A DNA stretch of 64,000 bases from Peptostreptococcaceae bacterium (GTDB lineage Bacteria > Bacillota > Clostridia > Peptostreptococcales > Peptostreptococcaceae), in contig CABIZO010000004.1 of the NCBI GenBank assembly GCA_902363255.1, positions 372,001 through 436,000 on the forward strand, read 5' to 3'. Each line of letters opens with the position of its first letter. Position 1 is the first letter of the stretch. Below the pieces are notes generated by a model. That model was not told the origin of the DNA and ran no database searches. It saw nothing but the letters and a program-made list of their open reading frames with translations. The position numbers and the translations under genes were made by a program. Positions 42,567-50,388 of this stretch are shown here, in pieces.

Positions 42567-43400
42567 TTATTGTCCATTGTCTATTATATTTACTTTATTT
42601 GTAATTAAATCAATATCAACATTACTCTTATTTTCCATATCATCATAAGTATATCCTAAAATTTTAATATCATAATCTGAATCATATAAAGAACTTATTA
42701 TCTCATCTTTTTGTTCAGGTTTTAAGATAGAGTTATATATTATATGATCAACCCTTACAATTTCTTTATTTTGGTCTATTTCAGCAACTTTTAAAACAAT
42801 ATTTCCTAGATTTTTATCTGATATATTTTCAATTTCTATATTAAAATTCAAGTCATCTTTTTTAGATTCGCTCTTTTTACCTTTACTTATTGATATTACA
42901 TCATAATTTTTACTATTTTCTAAGTATTTCTTATTCTCAAAAATTTTAGTATCATTCTCCTTTAAATTCACCACAACATTACAATCATCTGCTAAATATG
43001 TATATCCTGTAATTTCAATAGAATTTGTATACTCTTTAGATGTAAACTGAACTTGCATAACCTCATCTGGGCTAAGTGTTATATCAATACTCATTTTTGA
43101 ATCAGAAATCACTTTATCATTTTTATCTAACTCTTCATAATATATTATAATTTGACTTAAATTAAAATCAGATATGTTTTTAATTTTAGTTATAGAAGTT
43201 GTATCATTTCCACTTCTTTGAGATAAGTTAGTTATTCTATTATTATCTATTTGTAATGTTTTTGCATTGCTATTGTTAATAGTACCCGTTTCGTATTCAC
43301 TAATTTTTGTATCTTTTACACTCATAAAAACATTTAACCCTATTATTAAAACTATTAATATAAGAATAAGTAATATTGCTTTTTTTATAATATTATTCAT
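42567..43400 (-). CDS. Membrane-anchored extracytoplasmic protein with two similar domains
   Basis: 277 residues from the ATG at 43400 (AGGTG 7 bases upstream; the in-frame start 21 bases earlier lies before this site). One N-terminal helix (about 6-26) anchors it; the rest is outside. Two beta domains of about 100 residues look like copies: each has an 'I-K-N-I-S-D-x-N-L' strand (TKIKNISDFNLSQIIIYYEE; NIEIENISDKNLGNIVLKVA), a 'L-x-P-x-x-x' loop, and ends with EITGYTYLADDCN or KILGYTYDDMENK. An FxLYD-like fold is likely. The function is unknown. Confidence 0.8.
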   Translation of the reverse strand: MNNIIKKAILLILILIVLIIGLNVFMSVKDTKISEYETGTINNSNAKTLQIDNNRITNLSQRSGNDTTSITKIKNISDFNLSQIIIYYEELDKNDKVISDSKMSIDITLSPDEVMQVQFTSKEYTNSIEITGYTYLADDCNVVVNLKENDTKIFENKKYLENSKNYDVISISKGKKSESKKDDLNFNIEIENISDKNLGNIVLKVAEIDQNKEIVRVDHIIYNSILKPEQKDEIISSLYDSDYDIKILGYTYDDMENKSNVDIDLITNKVNIIDNGQ

Positions 43401-43435
43401 ATACTTGCACCTCATTTTCATTTTAATAGGATATA

Positions 43436-44044
43436 TTAAAGAAGATTCTTATATGTTTTCATAAAATCTTTTAATGCTTGTGTTATAATTTCCTTTTTGT
43501 TAAAAGATGAGTTACTGCAAAGTCTCTCAAAATCTGCCCAAATCTCTTTATCAACTCTAATACTTACAGATTTAAAATCTTTAATATTTTCATCCTCTAA
43601 TAAAATATCCTTTTTAGCAGATATTTTTTTAGGTCTAAAAACTTTATTATCTCTCACTTCAATATACCAATCATAAACCTCGCATAACTTGTCTATATCT
43701 TCTTGACTAATATTTATTTTTTTATCTTTTTTAGGTGTCGTTGTTCTTTTTTTATTTACTTTTTCTTTAGTATTTATAATTTCCTTGTTCTTACTTATTG
43801 CCTTTGTGTTATTACCCTTTGCCTTACTTCTAGAACTTTTCTTTGTATTATTAACATCTTCAAATGATAATTGTGATTCATCAATAGATTTCACATATAT
43901 GCCTTTTTCTGATTTATATCCATTCTTATTCAAACTTCTTCTAAGTGTGGCTGGTTTTATTTCTAGTTTATTAGAAATATCTTCAAAGGACATATTTTGT
44001 TTTTGATATTTTAGAAATAATTCTATTCTGTCTTTAGAATTCAT
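43436..44044 (-). CDS. Two-headed putative DNA-binding protein (HTH + ribbon-helix-like)
   Basis: 202 residues from the ATG at 44044 (GGAGGCAATT upstream; an ATG 15 bases earlier overlaps it). N-terminal helix-turn-helix: LFLKYQKQNMSFEDISNKLE, then IKPATLRRSLNKNGYKS. The middle (about 65-120) is a basic, Lys/Ser/Thr-rich linker. C-terminal ribbon-helix-helix-like unit: SVSIRVDKEIWADFERLCSN, SSFNKKEIITQALKDFMKTY. Such a combination suggests a nucleoid or plasmid-type DNA-binding protein; no family name is certain. It ends 35 bp before the repeat protein gene. Confidence 0.75.
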   Translation of the reverse strand: MNSKDRIELFLKYQKQNMSFEDISNKLEIKPATLRRSLNKNGYKSEKGIYVKSIDESQLSFEDVNNTKKSSRSKAKGNNTKAISKNKEIINTKEKVNKKRTTTPKKDKKINISQEDIDKLCEVYDWYIEVRDNKVFRPKKISAKKDILLEDENIKDFKSVSIRVDKEIWADFERLCSNSSFNKKEIITQALKDFMKTYKNLL

Positions 44045-44243
44045 AATTGCCTCCGTCATATTCCTTTTTTATAATTGTACCATAAATTTCTTCCAACACA
44101 TATATTTTTCAACAAATCTAGCATATAATATTGATTTTTTTCTTCTTATATATATAAATAACAAGAAACTGTATTTACTGATTCTTTTCTATATCATTTA
44201 GCACTTTTCAATCTTTTCTTTATTTTCAGAAATTATATTTTGT

Positions 44244-44279
44244 AAAAAATAAAGCAAGTAATTAATTAACTTGCTTTAA
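44244..44279 (-). terminator. Intrinsic terminator of the zinc ABC operon
   Basis: AAAGCAAGTTAAT pairs with ATTACTTGCTTT, followed by TTTTTTA on the minus strand. The stop codon of the permease lies in the stem. Confidence 0.8.
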
Positions 44280-45064
44280 TCTCTTTTTATTATTATTGTT
44301 ATTATAAGGAATAATACACCAGTTAGTACAATAGTACCACCAGGTTTTAATCCAAAGTAATAAGATAATACTAATCCTATAATTGTAAAAATTATAGCAA
44401 ATAATATTGATAGTAATACTGTATGTTTATAGCTCTTTCCAAATTTCATTGCACATGCAACAGGAACTACCATCATTGAAGAAACTATCAATGCACCTAC
44501 TGTTCTAGCAGCAATAGATACTGTAAAAGCTGTTAAAATAGTAAATATAAAATTAACAGTTTTTATTGGTATACCTACAAGTCTTGCTCCTTCTTCATCA
44601 AAAGCAATATACATTAATTCTTTATATAATAATATAAATGCAATTATAACTAATATACTTATTCCTATTACCATAAATAGTTCAAAATCTGTTATTGCAA
44701 CAATACTACCAAATAAAAAACTATTAAAAGATGCTGAATCTTTTACAAATCCAGATAATACACCAGCTAAACCTACTCCAGCTGACATAATAATAGCTAT
44801 GGACATTTCAGAATATTTAGGTATTTTTTTCCTTATAAATTCAATGCTAAATGCAGATGCCAAAGATGCTATTACTGCTCCCAATACTGGATTTATATTA
44901 AATACTAAACCTGCTGCAATTCCTGCAAGAGATGAATGAGATAGCGCATCTCCAATCATAGATAGTCTCTTAAGTACGACTATAATACCTATACACGGTA
45001 CAATAATTGCAAGTAGTGTACCCACAATAAATGCCCTTCTCATAAAACTATATTCAAAAATCAT
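44276..45064 (-). CDS. znuB: Zinc/manganese ABC transporter permease (ZnuB-like)
   Basis: 262 residues, 7-8 helices of the ABC-3 family. FMRRAFIVGTLLAIIVPCIG at the start, VVLKRLSMIGDALSHSSLAG (conserved EAA-like loop), LIVSSMMVVPVACAMKFGKS near residue 200. Forms the membrane channel with the ATPase whose stop is 2 bases before its start. The zinc assignment rests on the His-rich binding protein in the same operon and the divergent Fur-family regulator. Confidence 0.92.
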   Translation of the reverse strand: MIFEYSFMRRAFIVGTLLAIIVPCIGIIVVLKRLSMIGDALSHSSLAGIAAGLVFNINPVLGAVIASLASAFSIEFIRKKIPKYSEMSIAIIMSAGVGLAGVLSGFVKDSASFNSFLFGSIVAITDFELFMVIGISILVIIAFILLYKELMYIAFDEEGARLVGIPIKTVNFIFTILTAFTVSIAARTVGALIVSSMMVVPVACAMKFGKSYKHTVLLSILFAIIFTIIGLVLSYYFGLKPGGTIVLTGVLFLIITIIIKRD

Positions 45065-45066
45065 GT

Positions 45067-45753
45067 CTATACCTCATTCTCCTTCTTCATTAAAGATACT
45101 TTATTATTCTCAACAACAAAAATTTTATTTGTATATTTTGATATTTTAGCAAAATCATGACTTACAATTACTATTGTTATTTTCGATTCTTTGTTTAACT
45201 TTTCAAGTAGAGCATATAGTTGCTCTTCTGAAGCCGCATCTATACCTGTTGTTGGTTCATCTAGAATTATAAGTTTCGGATTACTAACTAAAGCTTTTGC
45301 AATCATTACCCTTTGTTGTTGACCACCAGATAAATTTCCAATTAATCGTTTTGAAAAGTCTTCCATATTAACAATTTTAAGAGCTTCTCTTACCTTTTCT
45401 TTATGCTCCTTTTTAGGAAACCTCATAAAACCAATCTTAGAATATAAATTAGCCATAACAACTTCTTCTACTGTTGCCGGAAAGTTTGCACCACTAGATA
45501 ATGATATCTGAGGTACGTACCCTATTTTATTTAAATTCTTACTTTTATCTAAATCTTCATTGAACAATTTTATTTTTCCTTTAGATGGACTTAATTGACC
45601 TATTAAAAGTTTCATCAGAGTACTTTTACCACTACCATTACAACCTATAATACCTGCAAAATCACCTTCATCTATGGATAAAATAATATCTTGTAATACA
45701 TTTTCCTTATTATAAGCAAAGGATACATTTTCAATAGATATTATGTTTTTCAT
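45067..45753 (-). CDS. znuC: Zinc/manganese ABC transporter ATPase (ZnuC-like)
   Basis: 228 residues. Walker A GIIGCNGSGKSTLMKLLIGQ, Q-loop GYVPQIS, signature LSGGQQQRVMIAKALVSNP, Walker B KLIILDEPTTGID, switch His in IVSHDF. Metal-type ABC ATPase. It begins 27 bp after znuA with AATATGGGAGGC upstream. Drives uptake through the ZnuB-like permease. Confidence 0.94.
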   Translation of the reverse strand: MKNIISIENVSFAYNKENVLQDIILSIDEGDFAGIIGCNGSGKSTLMKLLIGQLSPSKGKIKLFNEDLDKSKNLNKIGYVPQISLSSGANFPATVEEVVMANLYSKIGFMRFPKKEHKEKVREALKIVNMEDFSKRLIGNLSGGQQQRVMIAKALVSNPKLIILDEPTTGIDAASEEQLYALLEKLNKESKITIVIVSHDFAKISKYTNKIFVVENNKVSLMKKENEV

Positions 45754-45780
45754 ATATGCCTCCCATATTTAGAATATATA

Positions 45781-46725
45781 TTATTTCATTGATTCGTATA
45801 ATGCTTCTAAATTCTGTTCCATTATTGTAAAATAATCTTCATCATTATTTATTTGTTCTTCAGTTAAACCTTCTAAAGGATTTAAAACTGCTGTTTTAGC
45901 TTTTATTTCATTTGCTATTGTCTGTGCAACCTTAGGACTTACAAGTTCTTCAAAGAAAATTGTTTTCACATTATTTTCTTTTGCAAATTTAATTATCTGG
46001 CTCATTCTAGCAGGATCTGGTTCACTATCAGGTGTTAACCCTTCAATACCTACTTGTTCTATATCATACTCCTCACATAAATATCCAAATGCTTCATGGG
46101 CAACTATTATTGTTTTATCTTCGATTGAACCTAAAGTATCTGAGTATTTTTTATCTAGTTCATCAAATTTCTTAGCATAAGTTTCATAATTTTCTTCATA
46201 GTAATCTGCGTTTTCAGAATCGTATTTTACTAAAGCATTTTTTATATTTCCCATTTCTTTTTTTGCATTTTTGATACTAAGCCACGTATGTGGATCATAA
46301 CTTCCGTGATTATGTCTATCCTCTTCATGATTATGACTGTCTTCTTCAGCTACTTTATGTATATCCAATCCTTCACTAGTTTTTACATATACTATATCTT
46401 TATTATCTAATGTATTAATAACTTTATCCGTCCAGTTTTCAATTCCTGCTCCATTATATATAAGCATATTTGCTTTTTCAAGATTTACAATATCATTAGT
46501 TGATATTTCCCAATCATGAGGTTCTGTTCCTGCAGGTACTAAATTAGTTACATCAACCTTATCTCCTCCCACTTTCTTTGCAAAGTCATATAATGGGTAA
46601 ATACTAGTATATATTTTTATTTTTCCCTCTGTATTTTCAACTTCTGTTTTCTCTTTACTTCCTTTGCTACAACCTATTGTTAATAACATAGGTATAACTA
46701 ATAGTAAGGATATTATTTTTTTCAT
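45781..46725 (-). CDS. znuA: Zinc-binding lipoprotein (ZnuA-like)
   Basis: 314 residues. Lipoprotein signal: LLVIPMLLTIGCSKG, with lipidated C19. Cluster 9 binding-protein features: IKIYTSIYPLYDFAKKVGG, NLVPAGTEPHDWE (first His ligand), a His/Asp-rich loop EEDSHNHEEDRHNHGSYDPH (second His in DPHTW follows), VAHEAFGYL (third His) and the acidic ligand in LTPDSEPDPARM. The His loop favours zinc over manganese. First gene of the operon, divergent from a Fur-family gene. Confidence 0.94.
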   Translation of the reverse strand: MKKIISLLLVIPMLLTIGCSKGSKEKTEVENTEGKIKIYTSIYPLYDFAKKVGGDKVDVTNLVPAGTEPHDWEISTNDIVNLEKANMLIYNGAGIENWTDKVINTLDNKDIVYVKTSEGLDIHKVAEEDSHNHEEDRHNHGSYDPHTWLSIKNAKKEMGNIKNALVKYDSENADYYEENYETYAKKFDELDKKYSDTLGSIEDKTIIVAHEAFGYLCEEYDIEQVGIEGLTPDSEPDPARMSQIIKFAKENNVKTIFFEELVSPKVAQTIANEIKAKTAVLNPLEGLTEEQINNDEDYFTIMEQNLEALYESMK

Positions 46726-46793
46726 TTTAATTTTCCTCTCCTTATTTATATTATTAAATGATTTTAATTTAAGTTTAATTGATAATACCTCTC

Positions 46794-46848
46794 ATTTGCA
46801 CTAATAAATAAATAATACTACTTATATATATATTAGTCAAGTGCAAAT
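46794..46848. promoter_or_regulatory. Inverted repeat in the znuA / Fur-family divergent region
   Basis: ATTTGCACT (46794-46802) and AGTGCAAAT (46840-46848) are exact 9-base inverted copies 37 bases apart, extended by AATA and TATT on the inside. Located between the divergent zinc importer and its regulator, they could be two half-operators or an operator pair. They do not match the B. subtilis Zur box that I recall. Confidence 0.4.
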
Positions 46849-46948
46849 CATATGCATTTATATTCTATTGACAAAGTTATATAATCAGTTTATCCTTTTC
46901 TTAGTATAAGAAATCATTATTTTTAATATTTTAAGGATGTGAAAATAT

Positions 46949-47365
46949 ATGACTAAGGAAGATAATATTTTAAAAGCAGTTAATTTAAAGACTACAAAGA
47001 AAAGAATGATGATTCTTTCAGTACTGAATAATTCTGACAGCCCCCTTACATCTGAAGATATCTTAGATCAAACTTCCAAAGAAGTTAATATGAATCTCTC
47101 GACTATTTATAGGGCATTAAATGCTTTAACTGAAAAAGGTATTGTTTTGAAACAACCAAGTAATGATGGAAAAACATATTATCAGATTAATAATAGGGAA
47201 CATAAGCATCAATTAGTATGCTCTTTATGTAATAAAGTTGTTTTAGTAAATTGTTGTCCTTTAAAAAAAATTGAAAATGATTTATGTAAAGAAACAGGTT
47301 TTACTATAACAAGTCATAATCTTGAATTTACAGGTATATGCCCTGAATGTGCAAAAAAATTATAA
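46949..47365 (+). CDS. Fur-family regulator, probably zinc-responsive (Zur)
   Basis: 138 residues. Winged helix LKTTKKRMMILSVLNNSDSP then NMNLSTIYRALNALTEKGIV, followed by the metal domain YYQINNREHKHQLVCSLCNK (His/Cys ligands) and structural zinc pairs CSLC and CPEC near the C terminus. Fur-family members respond to Fe, Zn, Mn or peroxide; divergence from znuABC makes Zur the best reading. AAGGATGTGAAAATAT precedes the ATG. It may control the inverted repeat between the two units. Confidence 0.9.
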   Translation: MTKEDNILKAVNLKTTKKRMMILSVLNNSDSPLTSEDILDQTSKEVNMNLSTIYRALNALTEKGIVLKQPSNDGKTYYQINNREHKHQLVCSLCNKVVLVNCCPLKKIENDLCKETGFTITSHNLEFTGICPECAKKL

Positions 47366-47366
47366 T

Positions 47367-47403
47367 AAAAAACAGTATAAATATAATTTATACTGTTTTT
47401 TTA
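47367..47403. terminator. Bidirectional terminator
   Basis: AAAAACAGTATAAAT pairs with ATTTATACTGTTTTT around ATA, between the Fur-family gene and the CooC-like gene. Confidence 0.85.
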
Positions 47404-47408
47404 TATTA

Positions 47409-48176
47409 TTATACATTTAATTTTTCAAAAATATCTTTCATAGCCACTTTAGCTTTAGAAGTCTCTGGTAGATCTACTAATGGTTTTCTATTACAATCAT
47501 ATTCAAATATCATTTCATCCATAGGAACTACTCCAAGTAAATTTAAGTTAAATCTTTCAATTTCTCTTCTCACACCATCATTTAACTCGCCATTAGGTGC
47601 TTTGTTTACTATTAAAGATGTTCTTCCAACTTTTATTCCTATTTCATTAGCTAAATCTCTTATTCTTGCTACAGCTTCTATACTTCTAGCTGAACAGTCA
47701 CTTATTAATAGTAAATCATCTATTTCTCGAAGCGTTTTTCTACTTAAATGCTCCATACCTGCTTCGTTATCCATAACAACATAGTCATAGTGATTAGACA
47801 TTAATTGTATTTGTCTTTTTAATATAGAATTGACAAAACAATAACATCCTTCCCCTTCTGATCTACCCATTACAAGTAAATCATATCCATTTCCTTCTTC
47901 TACAATAGAGTTTAATTCATATTCTAAATATTGAGATTTAGTCATTCCTCCTGGATATTGTTCTCTTTTTTGTTCCATTTGGTTTGCTTTTTCTTTTATC
48001 TCTCCTATTGTACCATTAAGCTCCATTCCTAATACATCATTTATATTAGAATTAGCATCTGCATCGACTACTAAAGTTTCTCCCTTTTTCTCTTTAGTAA
48101 GATAATCAATAAGTATCCCTGTTAAACTTGTTTTTCCTGTGCCACCTTTGCCTGCTACAGCTATATTATATGACAT
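47409..48176 (-). CDS. CooC/AcsF-like P-loop ATPase (nickel insertion factor type)
   Basis: 255 residues. Deviant Walker A in NIAVAGKGGTGKTSLTGILI, VVDADANSNINDVLGMEL (switch I Asp), MGRSEGEGCYCFVNSILKRQ with the paired Cys of CooC (CxC), and VVMDNEAGMEHLSRKT (Walker B-like with DNEAG). CooC proteins load nickel into CO dehydrogenase. No CODH/ACS genes are in the window, so this is an orphan copy that may serve a CODH elsewhere or another metalloenzyme. Confidence 0.88.
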   Translation of the reverse strand: MSYNIAVAGKGGTGKTSLTGILIDYLTKEKKGETLVVDADANSNINDVLGMELNGTIGEIKEKANQMEQKREQYPGGMTKSQYLEYELNSIVEEGNGYDLLVMGRSEGEGCYCFVNSILKRQIQLMSNHYDYVVMDNEAGMEHLSRKTLREIDDLLLISDCSARSIEAVARIRDLANEIGIKVGRTSLIVNKAPNGELNDGVRREIERFNLNLLGVVPMDEMIFEYDCNRKPLVDLPETSKAKVAMKDIFEKLNV

Positions 48177-48364
48177 AGTAATTTCCCCCTTATGTCTTTA
48201 GATTTATATTTATTTGTAAACTATCTATATAAATTATACCAAAGTTCTTCCAAATTAAACTATTTTTTATATAAAAATTCACTTTACTTTTATATTCAAC
48301 TAATTTTAATACTTATAATTTTTTAAAGCTATTACTTTTAACCAATATTACATATCACTTATAC

Positions 48365-48397
48365 AAAAAAGTGTCACATTTTTCAATGTAACACCTT
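48365..48397 (-). terminator. Terminator at the end of the heme operon
   Basis: On the minus strand AAGGTGTTACATTGAAAAATGTGACACTTTTTT: stem of 10 bp with one mismatch and a six-T tail. It follows the last of ten same-strand genes. Confidence 0.8.
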
Positions 48398-48408
48398 CTT
48401 TGCTTTTA

Positions 48409-48702
48409 TTATTCAAATATATGTTTTATAAACTGTAATGGACTATAAATCATAAGTCTAGGACCTGAAAACCTCATTACATCTTTTACTTTAGCTTTCA
48501 TGTCCTTTTTATAGCAATGTATTGGGCACTTACTACAAAAACTTTTTCCTTCTCCAAATTTACAAAAGTCTAATCTTTTATGAGCATATTCTAATAGTTC
48601 TTGGCACTCTTCACATAGCCCATCTTTATCTTTATGTTTTTTCTTACAATAAATATTTATCATAAGAGTTATAGTTTTTTTCTCTTTTTCTATTCTTCCC
48701 AT
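48409..48702 (-). CDS. YgbA-like (nitrous oxide-stimulated promoter family) protein
   Basis: 97 residues. Eight cysteines in a pattern typical of this family: IYCKKKHKDKDGLCEECQEL, LDFCKFGEGKSFCSKCPIHC, then the conserved VMRFSGPRLMIYSPLQFIKH. E. coli YgbA is an NO-inducible gene; the cysteines suggest an Fe-S cluster or zinc. It starts 12 bp after the second ABC gene, so it is the last member of the heme operon. Confidence 0.85.
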   Translation of the reverse strand: MGRIEKEKKTITLMINIYCKKKHKDKDGLCEECQELLEYAHKRLDFCKFGEGKSFCSKCPIHCYKKDMKAKVKDVMRFSGPRLMIYSPLQFIKHIFE

Positions 48703-48714
48703 TATATTTCCTTC

Positions 48715-50388
48715 TTAAACTAAATTTAAAGTATTGTTTTTCACATAGATTTTTTTATCACAAATAGATACACTTGATTTTCTATGAGAAACCATAACTA
48801 TAGATTTATCTTTACATTCATTGTTTATTGATTTTAATATTTCTGCTTCATTTAAAGTATCTAAGTTACTTGTTGGTTCATCTAAAATTAATATGTCTGC
48901 ATCATGTAAAAATGCTCTAGCTATACCTATTCTTTGTTTTTCACCAGATGAAAAGTTTGAACCAAGCTCACCTGCATTAGTTTTATATCCTTGTGGTAAA
49001 GTTTTTATAAACTCATGTATAGATGCTTTTTTACAAGCTGCTATAACTTCTTCTTCCGTAGCATCTTTTTTACCTATTTTAATGTTATTTTCTATTGTAT
49101 CATTAAATAAGAATGTCTCTTGTGTAACTAAAGACTGTGATCTTCTAAGAGTTTTTGTTGGAATAGTTTTAATATTTTTATTATCTAAAGATATGCTTCC
49201 TTCATTAACATCCCAGAATCTCATTAATAATTTTAAAAACGTAGATTTCCCACATCCACTTTCACCAAGTATACCTATCTTGTCTCCTGGTTTTATTTCT
49301 AAGTTTATATCTTTTAATAGATTTTCATCTCTTCCTTTATATGCAAAGTTTACATTCTCTACATTAATATGAGAACTTCCTAATTCAATATATCCATCGA
49401 CTTCATTTACTGCTGGAACTTCATCTAGTATATCGAATAATCTTTGTGCACAAGCAAAAGTTTGAACTAAGTTATTAGATAAGTTACTTAAAGCTACAAC
49501 AGGTCCAAATGAACTTGAAAGTATAACTATGGCAACTAAACCTTGTCCTATATTTACACTTCCTGCATTATATAAGTTTATAGTTATAAATAAGAATGTA
49601 AGTATGGCTATCATTATAGTTACATCTGTAAATGCTCTTATTATTCCTTCATGCTTCTTAATTCCAGCCATTTTTTCATCTAATATATCACTATTTTTAT
49701 TTATTTGATTTAATCTATTTTGACCTTCATCAAATAGTAATATTTCTTTTATACCTTTTAATGACTCTAATAAATGAGAATTTGTTTTAGCAAATTCTTG
49801 TCTATATTCCATACCTGCTTCTTTTCCAAATTTCGAAGATATTACAGGTATTAAATATCCTACTATAATATAAAATAGTGCAGAAACTACTCCATATATA
49901 GGATTAATATTCCAAAGAATTACTGTCATTATTATAGAAGTTATTATTGCTATGGCAATTGGTGCAACTGTATGAGCATAAAATACTTCTAATAATTCTA
50001 TGTCACTTGTTATTACAGAAATTAAATTTCCTTTTTCTTTACTTTCCAGTTTTGCCGGAGATAACTTTCTTAAAGCTTTAAAAACTTTATCTCTTAGTAT
50101 GGCAAGTATTGTAAATGCGATAAAATGCCCTGAATATTGTTCTATATATCTAAGAACCCCTCTAAGTATTCCACAAGCAACTATTACGGATATAGAAGTT
50201 TTTATTGATACTTCCATGTCTATATTTAAAGCTGTGGCAGTAGCTATCATACCAAATGATGTTATTGCTATGGCTGCTAAGAAACCAAGTACACCAAATG
50301 AAATTGTGATCATCATTATTGGTGTTAATGGCTTTAAGACTTTTATAAGCCTTGTCATTATTTTAAATCCAGATTGTCTATTATTCAT
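48715..50388 (-). CDS. ABC half-transporter, CydC-like (TMD + NBD)
   Basis: 557 residues. Six-helix exporter-type membrane domain (about 1-310; MTRLIKVLKPLTPIMMITIS at the start), then the ATPase: GDKIGILGESGCGKSTFLKL, LGSNFSSGEKQRIGIARAFL (signature FSSGE), ILILDEPTSNLD and SHR. Overlaps the next upstream gene by 8 bases; the two surely form a heterodimer. CydDC-type pairs move heme or thiols across the membrane; in this operon a heme step is the natural guess. Confidence 0.9.
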   Translation of the reverse strand: MNNRQSGFKIMTRLIKVLKPLTPIMMITISFGVLGFLAAIAITSFGMIATATALNIDMEVSIKTSISVIVACGILRGVLRYIEQYSGHFIAFTILAILRDKVFKALRKLSPAKLESKEKGNLISVITSDIELLEVFYAHTVAPIAIAIITSIIMTVILWNINPIYGVVSALFYIIVGYLIPVISSKFGKEAGMEYRQEFAKTNSHLLESLKGIKEILLFDEGQNRLNQINKNSDILDEKMAGIKKHEGIIRAFTDVTIMIAILTFLFITINLYNAGSVNIGQGLVAIVILSSSFGPVVALSNLSNNLVQTFACAQRLFDILDEVPAVNEVDGYIELGSSHINVENVNFAYKGRDENLLKDINLEIKPGDKIGILGESGCGKSTFLKLLMRFWDVNEGSISLDNKNIKTIPTKTLRRSQSLVTQETFLFNDTIENNIKIGKKDATEEEVIAACKKASIHEFIKTLPQGYKTNAGELGSNFSSGEKQRIGIARAFLHDADILILDEPTSNLDTLNEAEILKSINNECKDKSIVMVSHRKSSVSICDKKIYVKNNTLNLV

